A DNA stretch of 49,178 nucleotides from Candidatus Rokubacteria bacterium CSP1-6 (GCA_001443385.1 LDXP01000008.1:1-49178); one strand, 5' to 3'. Numbered from the stretch's first letter, positions 9,428-21,193 are shown. Made by a program: numbers and translations. Notes: generated by a model not told the origin, from the letters alone.

Positions 9428-10225
9428 CTAATGCATGACGGTGCCGCCATCGACGTTGAGCGCCTGTCCCGTGATATTCCGCGCCTGGTCCGAGGCCAGG
9501 AAAACGGCGGCCCAGCCGATATCCTCAGGCGTCTGCTCCCGCCCCATCGGGATCAGATCCTTCACCCGCTTGTCGAACACCTGGCGGGGCGTCATGCCCT
9601 TGAAGGCAGGGTTTGTCTCGGCGATGTGGGCCGCCAGCCCCTGCCAGAAGTCGGTCCAGAGCACCCCCGGGCAGAGGGCGTTCACCGTCACGTTGTGCGG
9701 GGCCAGTTCCTTGGCGAGGATCCGGGTGAAGGTGATCACGCCCATCTTGGACACGCTGTACGGTGGCATGGTCACGGCCGAGATCGGCCCCGCGATGGAG
9801 GCGATGTTGATGATCCGCCCCTGTCGACGCTCCATGAAGTGGGGGGTGAGGGCCTTCGCGAGCAGGAAGATGGACTTGACGTTCACCGCGAAGACCTGGT
9901 CCCAGTCCGCCTCCGTGTTGTTCGTGAAGGGCATCCCGGGGCGCGAGGCGACGCCGGCGTTGTTGACGAGAATGTCGAGCCTGCCGAAGGTCTCAAGCGC
10001 TTTGCTGACGATACGATCAATATCGGCCTGCCGGGTCACGTCGCACTCGAGGGCCAGAGCCCGGCGGCCGAGCCCTTTCACCTCGTCGGCCACCCGGGCG
10101 GCGTTGGCCGCCTGGATGTCGGGGATGACGATGTCCGCCCCCTCCCCCGCCATGCAGCGGACGATCCCCCGACCGATCCCGCTCCCCCCGCCCGTCACCA
10201 TCGCCACCTTGTCGGCCAGTCGCAT
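9428..10225 (-). CDS. SDR family oxidoreductase
   Basis: KVAMVTGGGSGIGRGIVRCMAGEGADIV, ILVNNAGVAS, YSVSKMGVITFTR, NVDGGTVMH. Confidence 0.93.
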   Translation of the reverse strand: MRLADKVAMVTGGGSGIGRGIVRCMAGEGADIVIPDIQAANAARVADEVKGLGRRALALECDVTRQADIDRIVSKALETFGRLDILVNNAGVASRPGMPFTNNTEADWDQVFAVNVKSIFLLAKALTPHFMERRQGRIINIASIAGPISAVTMPPYSVSKMGVITFTRILAKELAPHNVTVNALCPGVLWTDFWQGLAAHIAETNPAFKGMTPRQVFDKRVKDLIPMGREQTPEDIGWAAVFLASDQARNITGQALNVDGGTVMH

Positions 10226-10380
10226 GAGACAATCCTCCCCGGGAACTCTGCCCCGGGAGGAGCATAAACGAAAAGCGGGCGGTTGTCTCCCCTCAGGCGA
10301 CGAAGCGGGATGCGGCGCGCGGTCGTTAAGGCGGAATTTTGTCCTGGCTGGCCCGCGGGCTTAAGATCATCTCGACGCAG

Positions 10381-10824
10381 ATGTTCAACCTATTGCCGTG
10401 GCGGTGGACCCACTGGATCCTTCTGTTGGTGGGACCCCTCTTCGTTGTCGCCTACCTCAGCCTTTGGTCGTGGGGGCCGATCGACGAGGCGATCCAGCGG
10501 CTTCAGCACCAGCCGGAACTGCTCAACGCCGGTCGGAATGTCGGCGTCCTCCGAGCGGAGACGCTCGTCGGCTTGGTCTCATTGCTCCTGCTGACACCGC
10601 TCGTCGGCACGGTCGCGCTCTTCATGCTCCTGTTCGCCATGGTGATCCTGGCGGTCACCCTCGGCCCGCTCGTTCGCGTGCTGGGGTTGCCCGAATGGGT
10701 TCTCGTGCTGCTCCTGGGGGGCGCGATCTCCAGCGCGGTGTATGCCGAGAGCGAGGTGTGGCTGCCGTGGTCCTGGTGGTTGCTCGACCACCTCGCGACC
10801 GCCTACATCATCCTGGTTCTGTAG
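10381..10824 (+). CDS. hypothetical small membrane protein
   Basis: several hydrophobic helices (LVSLLLLTPLVGTVALFMLLFAMVILAV); an upstream TTG at 10339 is possible; stops 1 nt from the convergent gene. Confidence 0.6.
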   Translation: MFNLLPWRWTHWILLLVGPLFVVAYLSLWSWGPIDEAIQRLQHQPELLNAGRNVGVLRAETLVGLVSLLLLTPLVGTVALFMLLFAMVILAVTLGPLVRVLGLPEWVLVLLLGGAISSAVYAESEVWLPWSWWLLDHLATAYIILVL

Positions 10825-10825
10825 G

Positions 10826-11815
10826 CTACTGGATTACCTCGGTCGCCCGGAGGAGAACGGACTGCGGCATCGTGAGGCCCAGGGCTTTTGCAGCCTTGAG
10901 ATTGACGACTAGCTCGAACGTTGCCGGTCGCTCCACGGGCAGGTCGGCCGGGCTGGCCCCTTTGAGGATCTTGTCCACGTACGTCGCGGCCCGCCGGTGC
11001 ATCCCCGCGTAGCTCGGCCCATAGGACATCAACCCGCCCGCCTCAACCAACTCCCGGTACGCATGCACCCCCGGCAAGCGGTGCTGGGCGGCGAACTCCA
11101 TGATGCGCGCGCGATTATGAAGGAACAGGCGATCCGCCAGCACGAGGAGTGCGCCCGGCCGCTCCCTGGCGATTGCGGCGAGCGCGTCCTCGATCTCTTC
11201 CCGGGTTCGCACCCCCAGGGACAGCACTTTCATCCGCAACACCTTGGCCGCGGCTCGCACCTCCGTCTCCGCGATCACCTGGAACGGACTCACCGGATTC
11301 CAGAGCATCGCGACGTGGGAGAGTTTGGGAACGACTTCTCTCAGCAGCTCCAACCGTTTCCCCTCCAGTTCCGGTGAGATCGAGGTCAACCCCGTGATGT
11401 TCCCACCGGGCCGGTTGAGGGACGCGACGATACCCGTGCCGACGGGATCGCCGACGGCCACCATGACGAGAGGGACCGACGTCGTCGCCTTCTTGACGGC
11501 GAGGGTAGCAGGTGTGCCGGCGGTCACGATCACATCGATCTTCATGGCGATCAGCTCGGCGATGAGAGCGGGAAAGCGCTCGTACTTCCCTTCAGCCCAC
11601 CGATACTCGATCAGGACGTTTCGGCCCTCGACATAGCCGAGGTCACGCAGGCCTTCGCGGAACGGCCCGACGAGATTGGCCTCGAGGGCGGCGGTGGAGT
11701 TCCCCAGGAACCCGATTCGGTGAACCTTTCCCGACTGCTGGGCCTGAGTGGCCAGGGGTGCCAGAAGGATGCCGAAGGCGACGGTGGTGACAAGGCCGGC
11801 CGCTCGGATCTTCAT
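10826..11815 (-). CDS. ABC transporter substrate-binding protein (ABC_sub_bind/TrpX-like)
   Basis: MKIRAAGLVTTVAFGILLAPLATQAQQSGKVHRIGFLGNS signal peptide; GLRDLGYVEGRNVLIEYRWAEGKYERFPALIAEL; start placed at 11815. Confidence 0.9.
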   Translation of the reverse strand: MKIRAAGLVTTVAFGILLAPLATQAQQSGKVHRIGFLGNSTAALEANLVGPFREGLRDLGYVEGRNVLIEYRWAEGKYERFPALIAELIAMKIDVIVTAGTPATLAVKKATTSVPLVMVAVGDPVGTGIVASLNRPGGNITGLTSISPELEGKRLELLREVVPKLSHVAMLWNPVSPFQVIAETEVRAAAKVLRMKVLSLGVRTREEIEDALAAIARERPGALLVLADRLFLHNRARIMEFAAQHRLPGVHAYRELVEAGGLMSYGPSYAGMHRRAATYVDKILKGASPADLPVERPATFELVVNLKAAKALGLTMPQSVLLRATEVIQ

Positions 11816-11899
11816 GTTTACCTCCAGGGGCTGCGTCCCCAGCAATGTATCGGATTCTGGACGTTGACGCCAGAGGATCAGCGCCAGACAATCGCGGCT

Positions 11900-13420
11900 A
11901 TGCTGGCCCGGGTGCTCTCGGCCGCCGTGACCGGGATCGAGGCCGCGCTCGTCTCCGTCGAGGTGGACGTCACGTCAGGCCTTCCCGCCTTCAACATGGT
12001 CGGGCTCCCCGATTCCACCATCCGCGAGAGCCGCGACCGCGTCAGGAGCGCCATCCGGAACGCGGGCTACACCTTCCCCATGGAGCGCATCACGGTCAGC
12101 CTTGCCCCCGCGGATCTCCGAAAGGAAGGTGCCGCCTTCGACCTCCCGATCGCCCTGGGAATCCTCGCTGCCACGGGACTGGTGAAGGGTGACGCCCTCC
12201 AGCGTTTCCTCCTGATCGGCGAGCTCTCCCTCGACGGCGAGGTCCAGCCGGTGCGCGGCGTGCTGCCCATCGCGCTCGCCTGCCGCCGCGAGGGGCTCGA
12301 CGGCCTCCTCCTCCCCGCCGCCAACTGCCGCGAGGCCGCCATGATCTCCAACCTCACGGCCCTCCCGCTCCGACGCCTCAGCGAGGCCGTTGAGTGGCTG
12401 GCCGGCGAGCGAACGATCGAGCCGGCGCGCGTGGACCCCGAGGCGCTGGCCGGTCAGGCGAGCGTGGACGACGTGGACTTCTCCGAGGTCCGGGGCCAGG
12501 CCCACGCCAAGCGGGCCCTCGAGATCGCCGCCGCCGGCGGCCACAACGTCCTCATGATCGGCCCGCCCGGCGCTGGGAAAACGCTGCTCGCCCGCCGGCT
12601 TCCCACGATCCTGCCCCCTCTCGCGCTGGAGGAAGCGATCGAGGTCTCCGCCGTGTGGAGCGTGGCCGGGCTCCTGGCTCCGAATGATGGGCTGCTGAGA
12701 GTTCGTCCCTTCAGGGCGCCCCACCACACGATCTCCGAGGCCGGGCTCATCGGCGGCGGGAGTGTTCCCCACCCGGGGGAAGTGAGCGTCGCTCATTCGG
12801 GCGTGCTCTTCCTCGACGAGATGCCCGAGTTTTCCCAGCACGTGCTCGAGAGCCTCCGCCAGCCCCTCGAAGACGGCGCCGTGGTCGTGGCGCGCGCCGC
12901 GGGGGCCTCGCGCTTTCCCGCCCGCTTCCAGCTCGTGGGCGCCGCCAACCCCTGCCGCCGGGGCTGCCCCAGCCTCCAGGCCTGCCTCTGCACTCCCGGC
13001 GAGCGCGAGCGCTACCTGGCCCGCCTCTCGCGCCCTTTGCTGGACCGGATCGACCTCCACCTGGACGTCCCGGCGGTCCCCTTCCGGGAGCTCTCCCGGG
13101 ACGCGTCCGGGGAAACGTCGGCGGCGATCCGCGAGCGCGTCCTCAGGGCGCGCGCGATTCAGGCGCAGCGCTTCACGAAATCGGCGGCCCGCGTGAACGC
13201 GCGCATGAGCGCCAGCCAGCTCCGGCGATTCTGCGCCATCCCCGCCGACGGGCAGAAGCTCCTCGCCCTGGCCGTCGAGCGGCTCGGGCTCTCCGCCCGC
13301 GGCCACGACCGGATCTTGAAGGTGGCGCGGACTATCGCGGACCTGGAAGGTCGTGAGACAATCGCGGCCGAGCACCTCGCCGAGGCGATCCAGTACCGTG
13401 GCCTGGACCGGTGGCTCTGA
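11900..13420 (+). CDS. comM: YifB/ComM family Mg-chelatase-like AAA+ ATPase
   Basis: MLARVLSAAVTGIEAALVSVEVDVTSGLPAFNMVGLPDSTIRESRDRVRSAIRNAGY; GPPGAGKTLLARRLPTILPPL; C-terminal AEAIQYRGLDRW. Confidence 0.95.
   Translation: MLARVLSAAVTGIEAALVSVEVDVTSGLPAFNMVGLPDSTIRESRDRVRSAIRNAGYTFPMERITVSLAPADLRKEGAAFDLPIALGILAATGLVKGDALQRFLLIGELSLDGEVQPVRGVLPIALACRREGLDGLLLPAANCREAAMISNLTALPLRRLSEAVEWLAGERTIEPARVDPEALAGQASVDDVDFSEVRGQAHAKRALEIAAAGGHNVLMIGPPGAGKTLLARRLPTILPPLALEEAIEVSAVWSVAGLLAPNDGLLRVRPFRAPHHTISEAGLIGGGSVPHPGEVSVAHSGVLFLDEMPEFSQHVLESLRQPLEDGAVVVARAAGASRFPARFQLVGAANPCRRGCPSLQACLCTPGERERYLARLSRPLLDRIDLHLDVPAVPFRELSRDASGETSAAIRERVLRARAIQAQRFTKSAARVNARMSASQLRRFCAIPADGQKLLALAVERLGLSARGHDRILKVARTIADLEGRETIAAEHLAEAIQYRGLDRWL
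13349..13420 (+). repeat. 72-bp direct repeat copy 1 (functional comM 3' end)
   Basis: ggtcgtgagacaatcgcggccgag...gaccggtggctctga; matches 15404-15475 at 66 of 72 positions. Confidence 0.95.
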
Positions 13421-13442
13421 GTGTCGGAATCTCTCCCGTTGG

Positions 13443-15335
13443 CTACCGCCGCTCAGCGGGACTTCCAGCCGATGTCGGGGGAGGCAGTTGTCCGGCGAGG
13501 CGCGGATTGAGGCGACGGAGAATTTCGGATTGCTCCTGGGCCGCGGCGGTGTTCCCCAAGGCCAGATATGCACGCGCAAGCCCGAGGCGTGGCAGCGGGG
13601 CATTCTGATAGAGCGCGATCGCGCGCTGGAAGTAGGGGATCGCGTCCATAGGCCTGCCGAGTTCGACCAGTGCTATCCCGAGGTGCGTGAGGGCGCCCAT
13701 GTGAGTCGGGTTCTGTCGGATAACCAGCTCCAGGTGTGGAACCGCCTCCCCGGGCTTTCGTTGTTGGACGAGGGCTTCACCCAGATAGGCCCTCGCGTCA
13801 ACATTCCCGGAGTCCTCTGAAAGGACCCGCTGGAAGTGTTCGCTGGCTCTCGCTGGGTCACCAACTCGCAGCAGGACGAACCCGAGGTTGTGGTGGGCGA
13901 CGAGGAGGTGGGGTCTGGACGCCACGGCGCGCTCAAAATGCTCGATCGCCCGGGGGAAAAGGCCGCGGCTGCCCAGGGCAACACCCAAGTTGTTGTGGCA
14001 CCACGCGCAGTCCGGGTCGATTTGCAGAGAATGGCTCCACAGCGTGTCCGGATCTCGCCAGATCTGCACCTGGTTCCAGGTGAGCGCCCCCAGCCCGATG
14101 ATCCAGGCTGCGGTAGCCGCCAGTGCCGCGCGCGCCAGCGGTCGAGTAAGTGAGCGACCGGTCGCGCCCCTGACCATGGCGGCCACCGCCGCCCCCGCGA
14201 GGAGGGTCCAGCCGAGACATGAAAGATAGCTGTAGCGGTCGGCGGCGAGTTGTCCGCCATCATGGAATAGGCCGCTCACCGGCAGCAACATCACAATGTA
14301 AGTGAGCCACACGGCCAAGCCGGCAGGCCACCGCCGCCGGAGCAGGAAGAACCCCGCGGAGAGAATTCCGACCGCGATTGCGCTCCCGAGGAGCGGCAGA
14401 GCCAGCGGGTCGACCGGCCCACGTAACTCGTACAAGGGTGAGAGCCCCTGGGGCAACACGGTCTTCCAGACATAGAAGCAGAAGCTCCAAAGCGCGATGG
14501 CCACACGGGAGAGGAGAGGCAACTTCTCTAGGGATGTCGGTGACGACCCAGTCCGCACCGCGTAAAGCGCGATGGCTCCTCCGATGAGGGACAGGAGGAG
14601 ATAGGGCACCTTCTCCTTCCACACCTGCCGGACTTGGGGAGCGAACCAGTCCCGCAACCGTCCACCGATGCGGCCGAGCGGGTACGCGTCGATCACAATC
14701 AGAACAAAGGGGAGCGTCATGACAATGGACTTCGACGCCAAGGCAAGAATGTAGCATCCCACCGAACTGCCCAGCCATCTTCGTCGTGTTGCGCCCTGCG
14801 CGTCGCACGCGTTCAGGTACGTCAGGATCGTAAGCAGGAAGAAGAGGCCCGAGAGGACGTCGCGGCGTTCCGTCACCCAGGCCACGGACTCTGCTCGAAG
14901 GGGGTGCAGAGCGAAGGAGAGTGCCGCCGTCGCCGCGCCCAAGCGAAGCCCGATCTCTCCAAACCCCGTCATGGCCTTTGCAAGCAGCCGGTAGGCCACG
15001 AAATAAAATGCTGCGGCGTTGGCGGCGTGGAGCAGGATGTTCGTGAGGTGATAGCCGATTGGGTTCATTCCCCACACGAGATAATCCAGGCCAAACGTAA
15101 TCCAGGTCAGGGGAATCCAGTGCCCCATGAGGAAGGTGGTGAACATCCATCGGAGTTGCTCCCAGCCGAGTCCCCGGAAGTGCGGGTTGTTGAGGAAGTT
15201 TGCCGAGTCGTCCCAGTCCAGGAATTGGTTCGGAAGCGCGGGGGAGTAAATGACGAACGTCACCACCCCAATGGTGATGGCAAGGCCACTCCGACCCAGC
15301 AAGGCAGAAACAAGACGAAGGACACTGGCCGCCAT
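13443..15335 (-). CDS. polytopic membrane protein with C-terminal TPRs (TMTC / O-mannosyltransferase-like)
   Basis: multi-TM N-terminus, VTERRDVLSGLFFLLTILTYL, LAADRYSYLSCLGWTLLAGA, then TPRs (LGVALGSRGLFPRAIEHFERAVASRP...); start placed at 15335. Confidence 0.85.
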   Translation of the reverse strand: MAASVLRLVSALLGRSGLAITIGVVTFVIYSPALPNQFLDWDDSANFLNNPHFRGLGWEQLRWMFTTFLMGHWIPLTWITFGLDYLVWGMNPIGYHLTNILLHAANAAAFYFVAYRLLAKAMTGFGEIGLRLGAATAALSFALHPLRAESVAWVTERRDVLSGLFFLLTILTYLNACDAQGATRRRWLGSSVGCYILALASKSIVMTLPFVLIVIDAYPLGRIGGRLRDWFAPQVRQVWKEKVPYLLLSLIGGAIALYAVRTGSSPTSLEKLPLLSRVAIALWSFCFYVWKTVLPQGLSPLYELRGPVDPLALPLLGSAIAVGILSAGFFLLRRRWPAGLAVWLTYIVMLLPVSGLFHDGGQLAADRYSYLSCLGWTLLAGAAVAAMVRGATGRSLTRPLARAALAATAAWIIGLGALTWNQVQIWRDPDTLWSHSLQIDPDCAWCHNNLGVALGSRGLFPRAIEHFERAVASRPHLLVAHHNLGFVLLRVGDPARASEHFQRVLSEDSGNVDARAYLGEALVQQRKPGEAVPHLELVIRQNPTHMGALTHLGIALVELGRPMDAIPYFQRAIALYQNAPLPRLGLARAYLALGNTAAAQEQSEILRRLNPRLAGQLPPPTSAGSPAERR

Positions 15336-15403
15336 ATATCTCGAACTCCCTCCAGATGAGTGTAAGCCACACGCAGAGACATTCAAAGTATCATCGTCCC
15401 CCA

Positions 15404-15475
15404 GGTCGTGAGACAATAGCCGCCGAGCACCTCGCCGAGGCGATCCAGTATCGCGGCCTCGACCGATGGCTCTGA
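15404..15475 (+). repeat. 72-bp direct repeat copy 2 (orphan comM 3' end)
   Basis: ggtcgtgagacaatagccgccgag...gaccgatggctctga; encodes GRETIAAEHLAEAIQYRGLDRWL* identically to copy 1. Confidence 0.95.
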
Positions 15476-15502
15476 TGCCTGCGCGAGGAGGTAGAGGGAG
15501 GC

Positions 15503-16063
15503 ATGCCGCACCCGATGAAGCTCACCCGCGACGGGAGCGCGCTCATCGTGGTGGACGTGCAGGAGCGGCTCTTCGCCGCCATGGACGCCGAGCACCGGGA
15601 GGAAGTGGTCAAGAACCTCAAGGTGCTTGCGACGGCAGCCCGGCGACTCGGGCTGCCGACCCTGATCACCGAGCAGTACCCCGGGGGGCTCGGCCACACG
15701 CTGCCCGAGCTCAAGGAAGCGCTCGGTCCCGTCGAGCCGGTCGAGAAGGTGGCGTTCTCCTGCTGCGACGCCGAGGGGTTCAGTTCCCGGCTCAAGGCGA
15801 CCGGTCGGAGGCAGGTGATCCTGGCGGGGATCGAGGCCCACGTCTGCGTCCTGCTGACCGGCCTCGACCTCCTGGCGGACGGCTACACCGTGCACGTGGC
15901 CGCCGACGCCGTGACCTCGCGCACCCAGGGGAGCTGGCGGATGGGCGTGGATCAGCTCCGGCAGGCCGGCGCGGTGATCACCACGACCGAGAGCGTGCTC
16001 TTCCAACTCCTCCAGAAAGCCGACACGGACGACTTCCGCATCCTCGCCAAGCTGATCAGGTAA
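15503..16063 (+). CDS. isochorismatase-like cysteine hydrolase
   Basis: SALIVVDVQERLF, LITEQYPGGLG, VEKVAFSCCDAEGF, QVILAGIEAHVCVLLTGLDL. Confidence 0.9.
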   Translation: MPHPMKLTRDGSALIVVDVQERLFAAMDAEHREEVVKNLKVLATAARRLGLPTLITEQYPGGLGHTLPELKEALGPVEPVEKVAFSCCDAEGFSSRLKATGRRQVILAGIEAHVCVLLTGLDLLADGYTVHVAADAVTSRTQGSWRMGVDQLRQAGAVITTTESVLFQLLQKADTDDFRILAKLIR

Positions 16064-16491
16064 TGGCCCGCTACTTCGACATCCGCTCCACGATCCTCAT
16101 CGTGGTGGGGTACGGCATCCTGCCCGAGGAGGAGGATCGGCCCATCGCATACGAGCTGAGGCGCCTCGTCAACACGCGCGGCGCAGGGGCCGAGAACCGG
16201 TCGGCGGTGGTCCTCACGGACATGTGGGTGATGAATCAGGAGATGGCCGAGTTCTTTCCCGCCATCGCCATCGGCGGTCCGGGCGTCAACGCCTTCACGG
16301 CTCAGATCTACGAGGACCTGCCGGTGGCGTTCACGCGGGACCAGCAGCTGTTCATCCAGATGAACCCGGAGTCCGGCAAGCGCGCCGCCATCTGGGGCAT
16401 GGATCACCGGTCCACGCGCGAGGCGGTGGACGTCTTCGTCAACGACGGGTTCCTGGACCGGTTCCTGGATCTGGTCTGGCGCCGCGCCTAG
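16063..16491 (+). CDS. conserved hypothetical protein, translationally coupled (TAATG overlap)
   Basis: MARYFDIRSTILIVVGYGILPEEEDRPIAYELRRLVN; start overlaps the upstream stop. Confidence 0.7.
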   Translation: MARYFDIRSTILIVVGYGILPEEEDRPIAYELRRLVNTRGAGAENRSAVVLTDMWVMNQEMAEFFPAIAIGGPGVNAFTAQIYEDLPVAFTRDQQLFIQMNPESGKRAAIWGMDHRSTREAVDVFVNDGFLDRFLDLVWRRA

Positions 16492-16511
16492 CGCCTGGCG
16501 GGCCCGTCGGA

Positions 16512-16718
16512 CGGCGGGCCGAGAAGCGAGCCGGGTACCCACCGAAGGTGGGTGGAGGCCCGAGGGAGGAGCACACCGGAGGCGTAACGACCCAGCCCGC
16601 CTCCTGCGGGACTGGGTGCCCGCAAAGGAGTGGCGACGACCGAGAGGTCATCGGTCGCCGAAGGCGATCCCTGGCGGGCACCCGCGAAGCGGGTCGTGCG
16701 AAGCTTATCGGCCCGCCG
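16512..16718. other. structured intergenic element bounded by 11-bp inverted repeats
   Basis: CGGCGGGCCGA (16512-16522) / TCGGCCCGCCG (16708-16718) enclosing several hairpins, including 16590-16617 and TGCCCGC.../...GCGGGCA. Confidence 0.6.
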
Positions 16719-17385
16719 AGGGGAAGACGGGCGGGATGTTCGTGTAAACGATGCTGCCCTGCGAGTCCTCGTATCGGTAGATGACCTGGGGCGTGCCCGC
16801 GCCTGAGCCCCCGCCGTACAGGGAGAGGATGCGCCGGACGTACTGCTGCGTCTCGGGGTACGGCGGGATCCCGCGGTACCAATCGACCGCCTGGGCGCCG
16901 GCGTTGTAGGCGGCCAGCGCCAGCAGCAGATTCCCCCCGTAGCGATCAATCAGGCTCCGCAGGTGGCGCACGCCGCCGTCGATGTTCTGGGCCGGGTTGA
17001 AGGCGTCACGGACCCCGAGCGAGGATGCCGTCTTGGGCATGAGCTGCATGAGCCCCCGCGCCCCCTTGCGCGAGACGGCCCACGGGTTGAAGGCCGACTC
17101 GACCCGGATCACCGACTGGACGAGGCTCGGGTCAAGGCCGTAACGGTCAGCCGCGTCCACGATCTCCTGGGCGTACCGCCCCCGCACGGCTTCGGGGATC
17201 GCCAGCCAGCCTGACGCCGTGCCGCTCCACCCGGGCTGGGGCTGGTAGCGGGGACTGGTGGGAGCGTTGGTCAGGTGGACCACCCCATCCTTGTCCACCA
17301 TCCGGAAAGACGACGCCGGCGCCGGGTCGGCCCAGCCCAGGAATCCCAGCGCCGCCGAGAAGAGGAAAAGAAGCGAACGTCGCAC
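16705..17385 (-). CDS. lytic transglycosylase (SLT domain) with N-terminal DUF4124-like region
   Basis: DKDGVVHLTNAP; YGLDPSLVQSVIRVESAFNPWAVSRKGARGLMQLMPKTA; LALAAYNAGAQAV. Alternative ATG at 17397; GTG at 17385 preferred from promoter position. Confidence 0.9.
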   Translation of the reverse strand: MRRSLLFLFSAALGFLGWADPAPASSFRMVDKDGVVHLTNAPTSPRYQPQPGWSGTASGWLAIPEAVRGRYAQEIVDAADRYGLDPSLVQSVIRVESAFNPWAVSRKGARGLMQLMPKTASSLGVRDAFNPAQNIDGGVRHLRSLIDRYGGNLLLALAAYNAGAQAVDWYRGIPPYPETQQYVRRILSLYGGGSGAGTPQVIYRYEDSQGSIVYTNIPPVFPSAGR

Positions 17386-17506
17386 AGTACGCTCCATCGT
17401 AGAGGGCCGCGCTCCGGCCTGTCAAGTTTTGGGGATTTCGTTCTAGAGCAAAGGACGTGCCAGGGGCGACGGATCAAGAAGTCGAGAGGTTAGCCTCGGC
17501 TCGGTG

Positions 17507-19921
<2,415 letters not shown>

Positions 19922-19937
19922 GGTCGGTCCCCCACCG

Positions 19938-20324
19938 TCAAAACACGTCGAGCGGGCGGAGCTGGCCCGACGCCGCGCGGACCAGCGCCTCGCCGGGGCC
20001 CCGGTCCCGGTGCTCCCGGGACCGGCCGGCGTCCTCGCGGACGTAGGCCAGCAGGTCTTCGATCTGCTTCTGCATGTCGAGCATCCGGCGCCTCATCTTT
20101 AAGATGGTCTCGACGCCCGCAAGATTCACCCCGAGGTCGCGCGTGAGGCGGACGACGCGGGAAATGTCCTCGACGTCCTCCGCGGAGTACATCCGGGTTC
20201 GGCCCACGGTGCGGCTCGGCTGGATCAAGCCCTTCTTCTCGTAGAACCGGAGGGTCTGAGGGTGGAGCTTGAGCATGTCGGACACCACGCCGATCATGTA
20301 GAGCGGCTTGCCCTTGTTCGTCAC
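19938..20324 (-). CDS. hspR: MerR-family heat-shock repressor HspR
   Basis: YMIGVVSDMLKLHPQTLRFYEKKGLIQPSRTVGRTRMYSAEDVEDISRV; downstream of dnaK-dnaJ. Confidence 0.92.
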   Translation of the reverse strand: MTNKGKPLYMIGVVSDMLKLHPQTLRFYEKKGLIQPSRTVGRTRMYSAEDVEDISRVVRLTRDLGVNLAGVETILKMRRRMLDMQKQIEDLLAYVREDAGRSREHRDRGPGEALVRAASGQLRPLDVF

Positions 20325-21193
20325 GCGGCCCCCCCTCGAAAGCGCTCGCAGCCGGCGCGCGGCGTTTCCGGCAACAGGCGCTCGAGCTCGCGGAAGATCC
20401 CCTGGGTCCGCGCGTCCAGCCCCCGCGGGATGCTCACGCGCACCGTGACGTACAGGTCGCCGGTGCCCTCGCCGTGCAGCCGCCGCATGCCCTTGCCGCG
20501 GAGGCGAAAGACCTGGCCGCTCTGGGTGCCGGGCGGCAAGACCAGCGCCGTCTCGCCGTCGAGCGTCGGCACCCGAATCCGCGCGCCGAGCACCACCTCG
20601 CCGAGCGTCACGGGCACCTCGCAGTGCACGTTGTCGCCCTTGCGGATGAAGAATGGATGCTCCGCGACGCGCGTGATCACGATCAGGTCACCCCGCGGGC
20701 CGCCGAACGGCCCCGCATGCCCCTCCCCCGGCGCGCGGAGCTGCGCCCCCGTGTCCACCCCCGCGGGGATCGCGACCGGCACCTCCGCGACCTCCGGCTG
20801 AAGGCCGCGGTCGCGGCATGCCGGGCACCCCGCCGCGGCGCACTCCGGGCACGGCCGGAAGCGCTCCACGTTCAGCGTCAGCCCGACGCCGCGCGCCGCG
20901 TCGGCGAACGAGAGCTCCACGGGGACGTACACATCGTCCCCCCGCTGCCCCTGCGCTTCGCCCGCCGGTCGGCGGAACACGCGGTGGCCGAAGCGATCGT
21001 ACAAAGAGCGCGCACCGGGATCACTGAGAATCCGATAGGCTTCAGAGATCTCGTCGAACAGCCCCCCTGCCTCGACATCCCACAAGTTGACGTCGGGGGA
21101 GTACTGGCGGGCCAGCCGGCGGTAGGCCTGACGGAGCTCCCGCTGGCCGGCGCCGATACTGACGCCCAGCACCGCGTAGTAGTCCCGCCTCAT
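20321..21193 (-). CDS. dnaJ: DnaJ-type co-chaperone (J domain + reduced zinc region + C-terminal domains)
   Basis: [95 protein letters not shown]. Confidence 0.92.
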   Translation of the reverse strand: MRRDYYAVLGVSIGAGQRELRQAYRRLARQYSPDVNLWDVEAGGLFDEISEAYRILSDPGARSLYDRFGHRVFRRPAGEAQGQRGDDVYVPVELSFADAARGVGLTLNVERFRPCPECAAAGCPACRDRGLQPEVAEVPVAIPAGVDTGAQLRAPGEGHAGPFGGPRGDLIVITRVAEHPFFIRKGDNVHCEVPVTLGEVVLGARIRVPTLDGETALVLPPGTQSGQVFRLRGKGMRRLHGEGTGDLYVTVRVSIPRGLDARTQGIFRELERLLPETPRAGCERFRGGAA

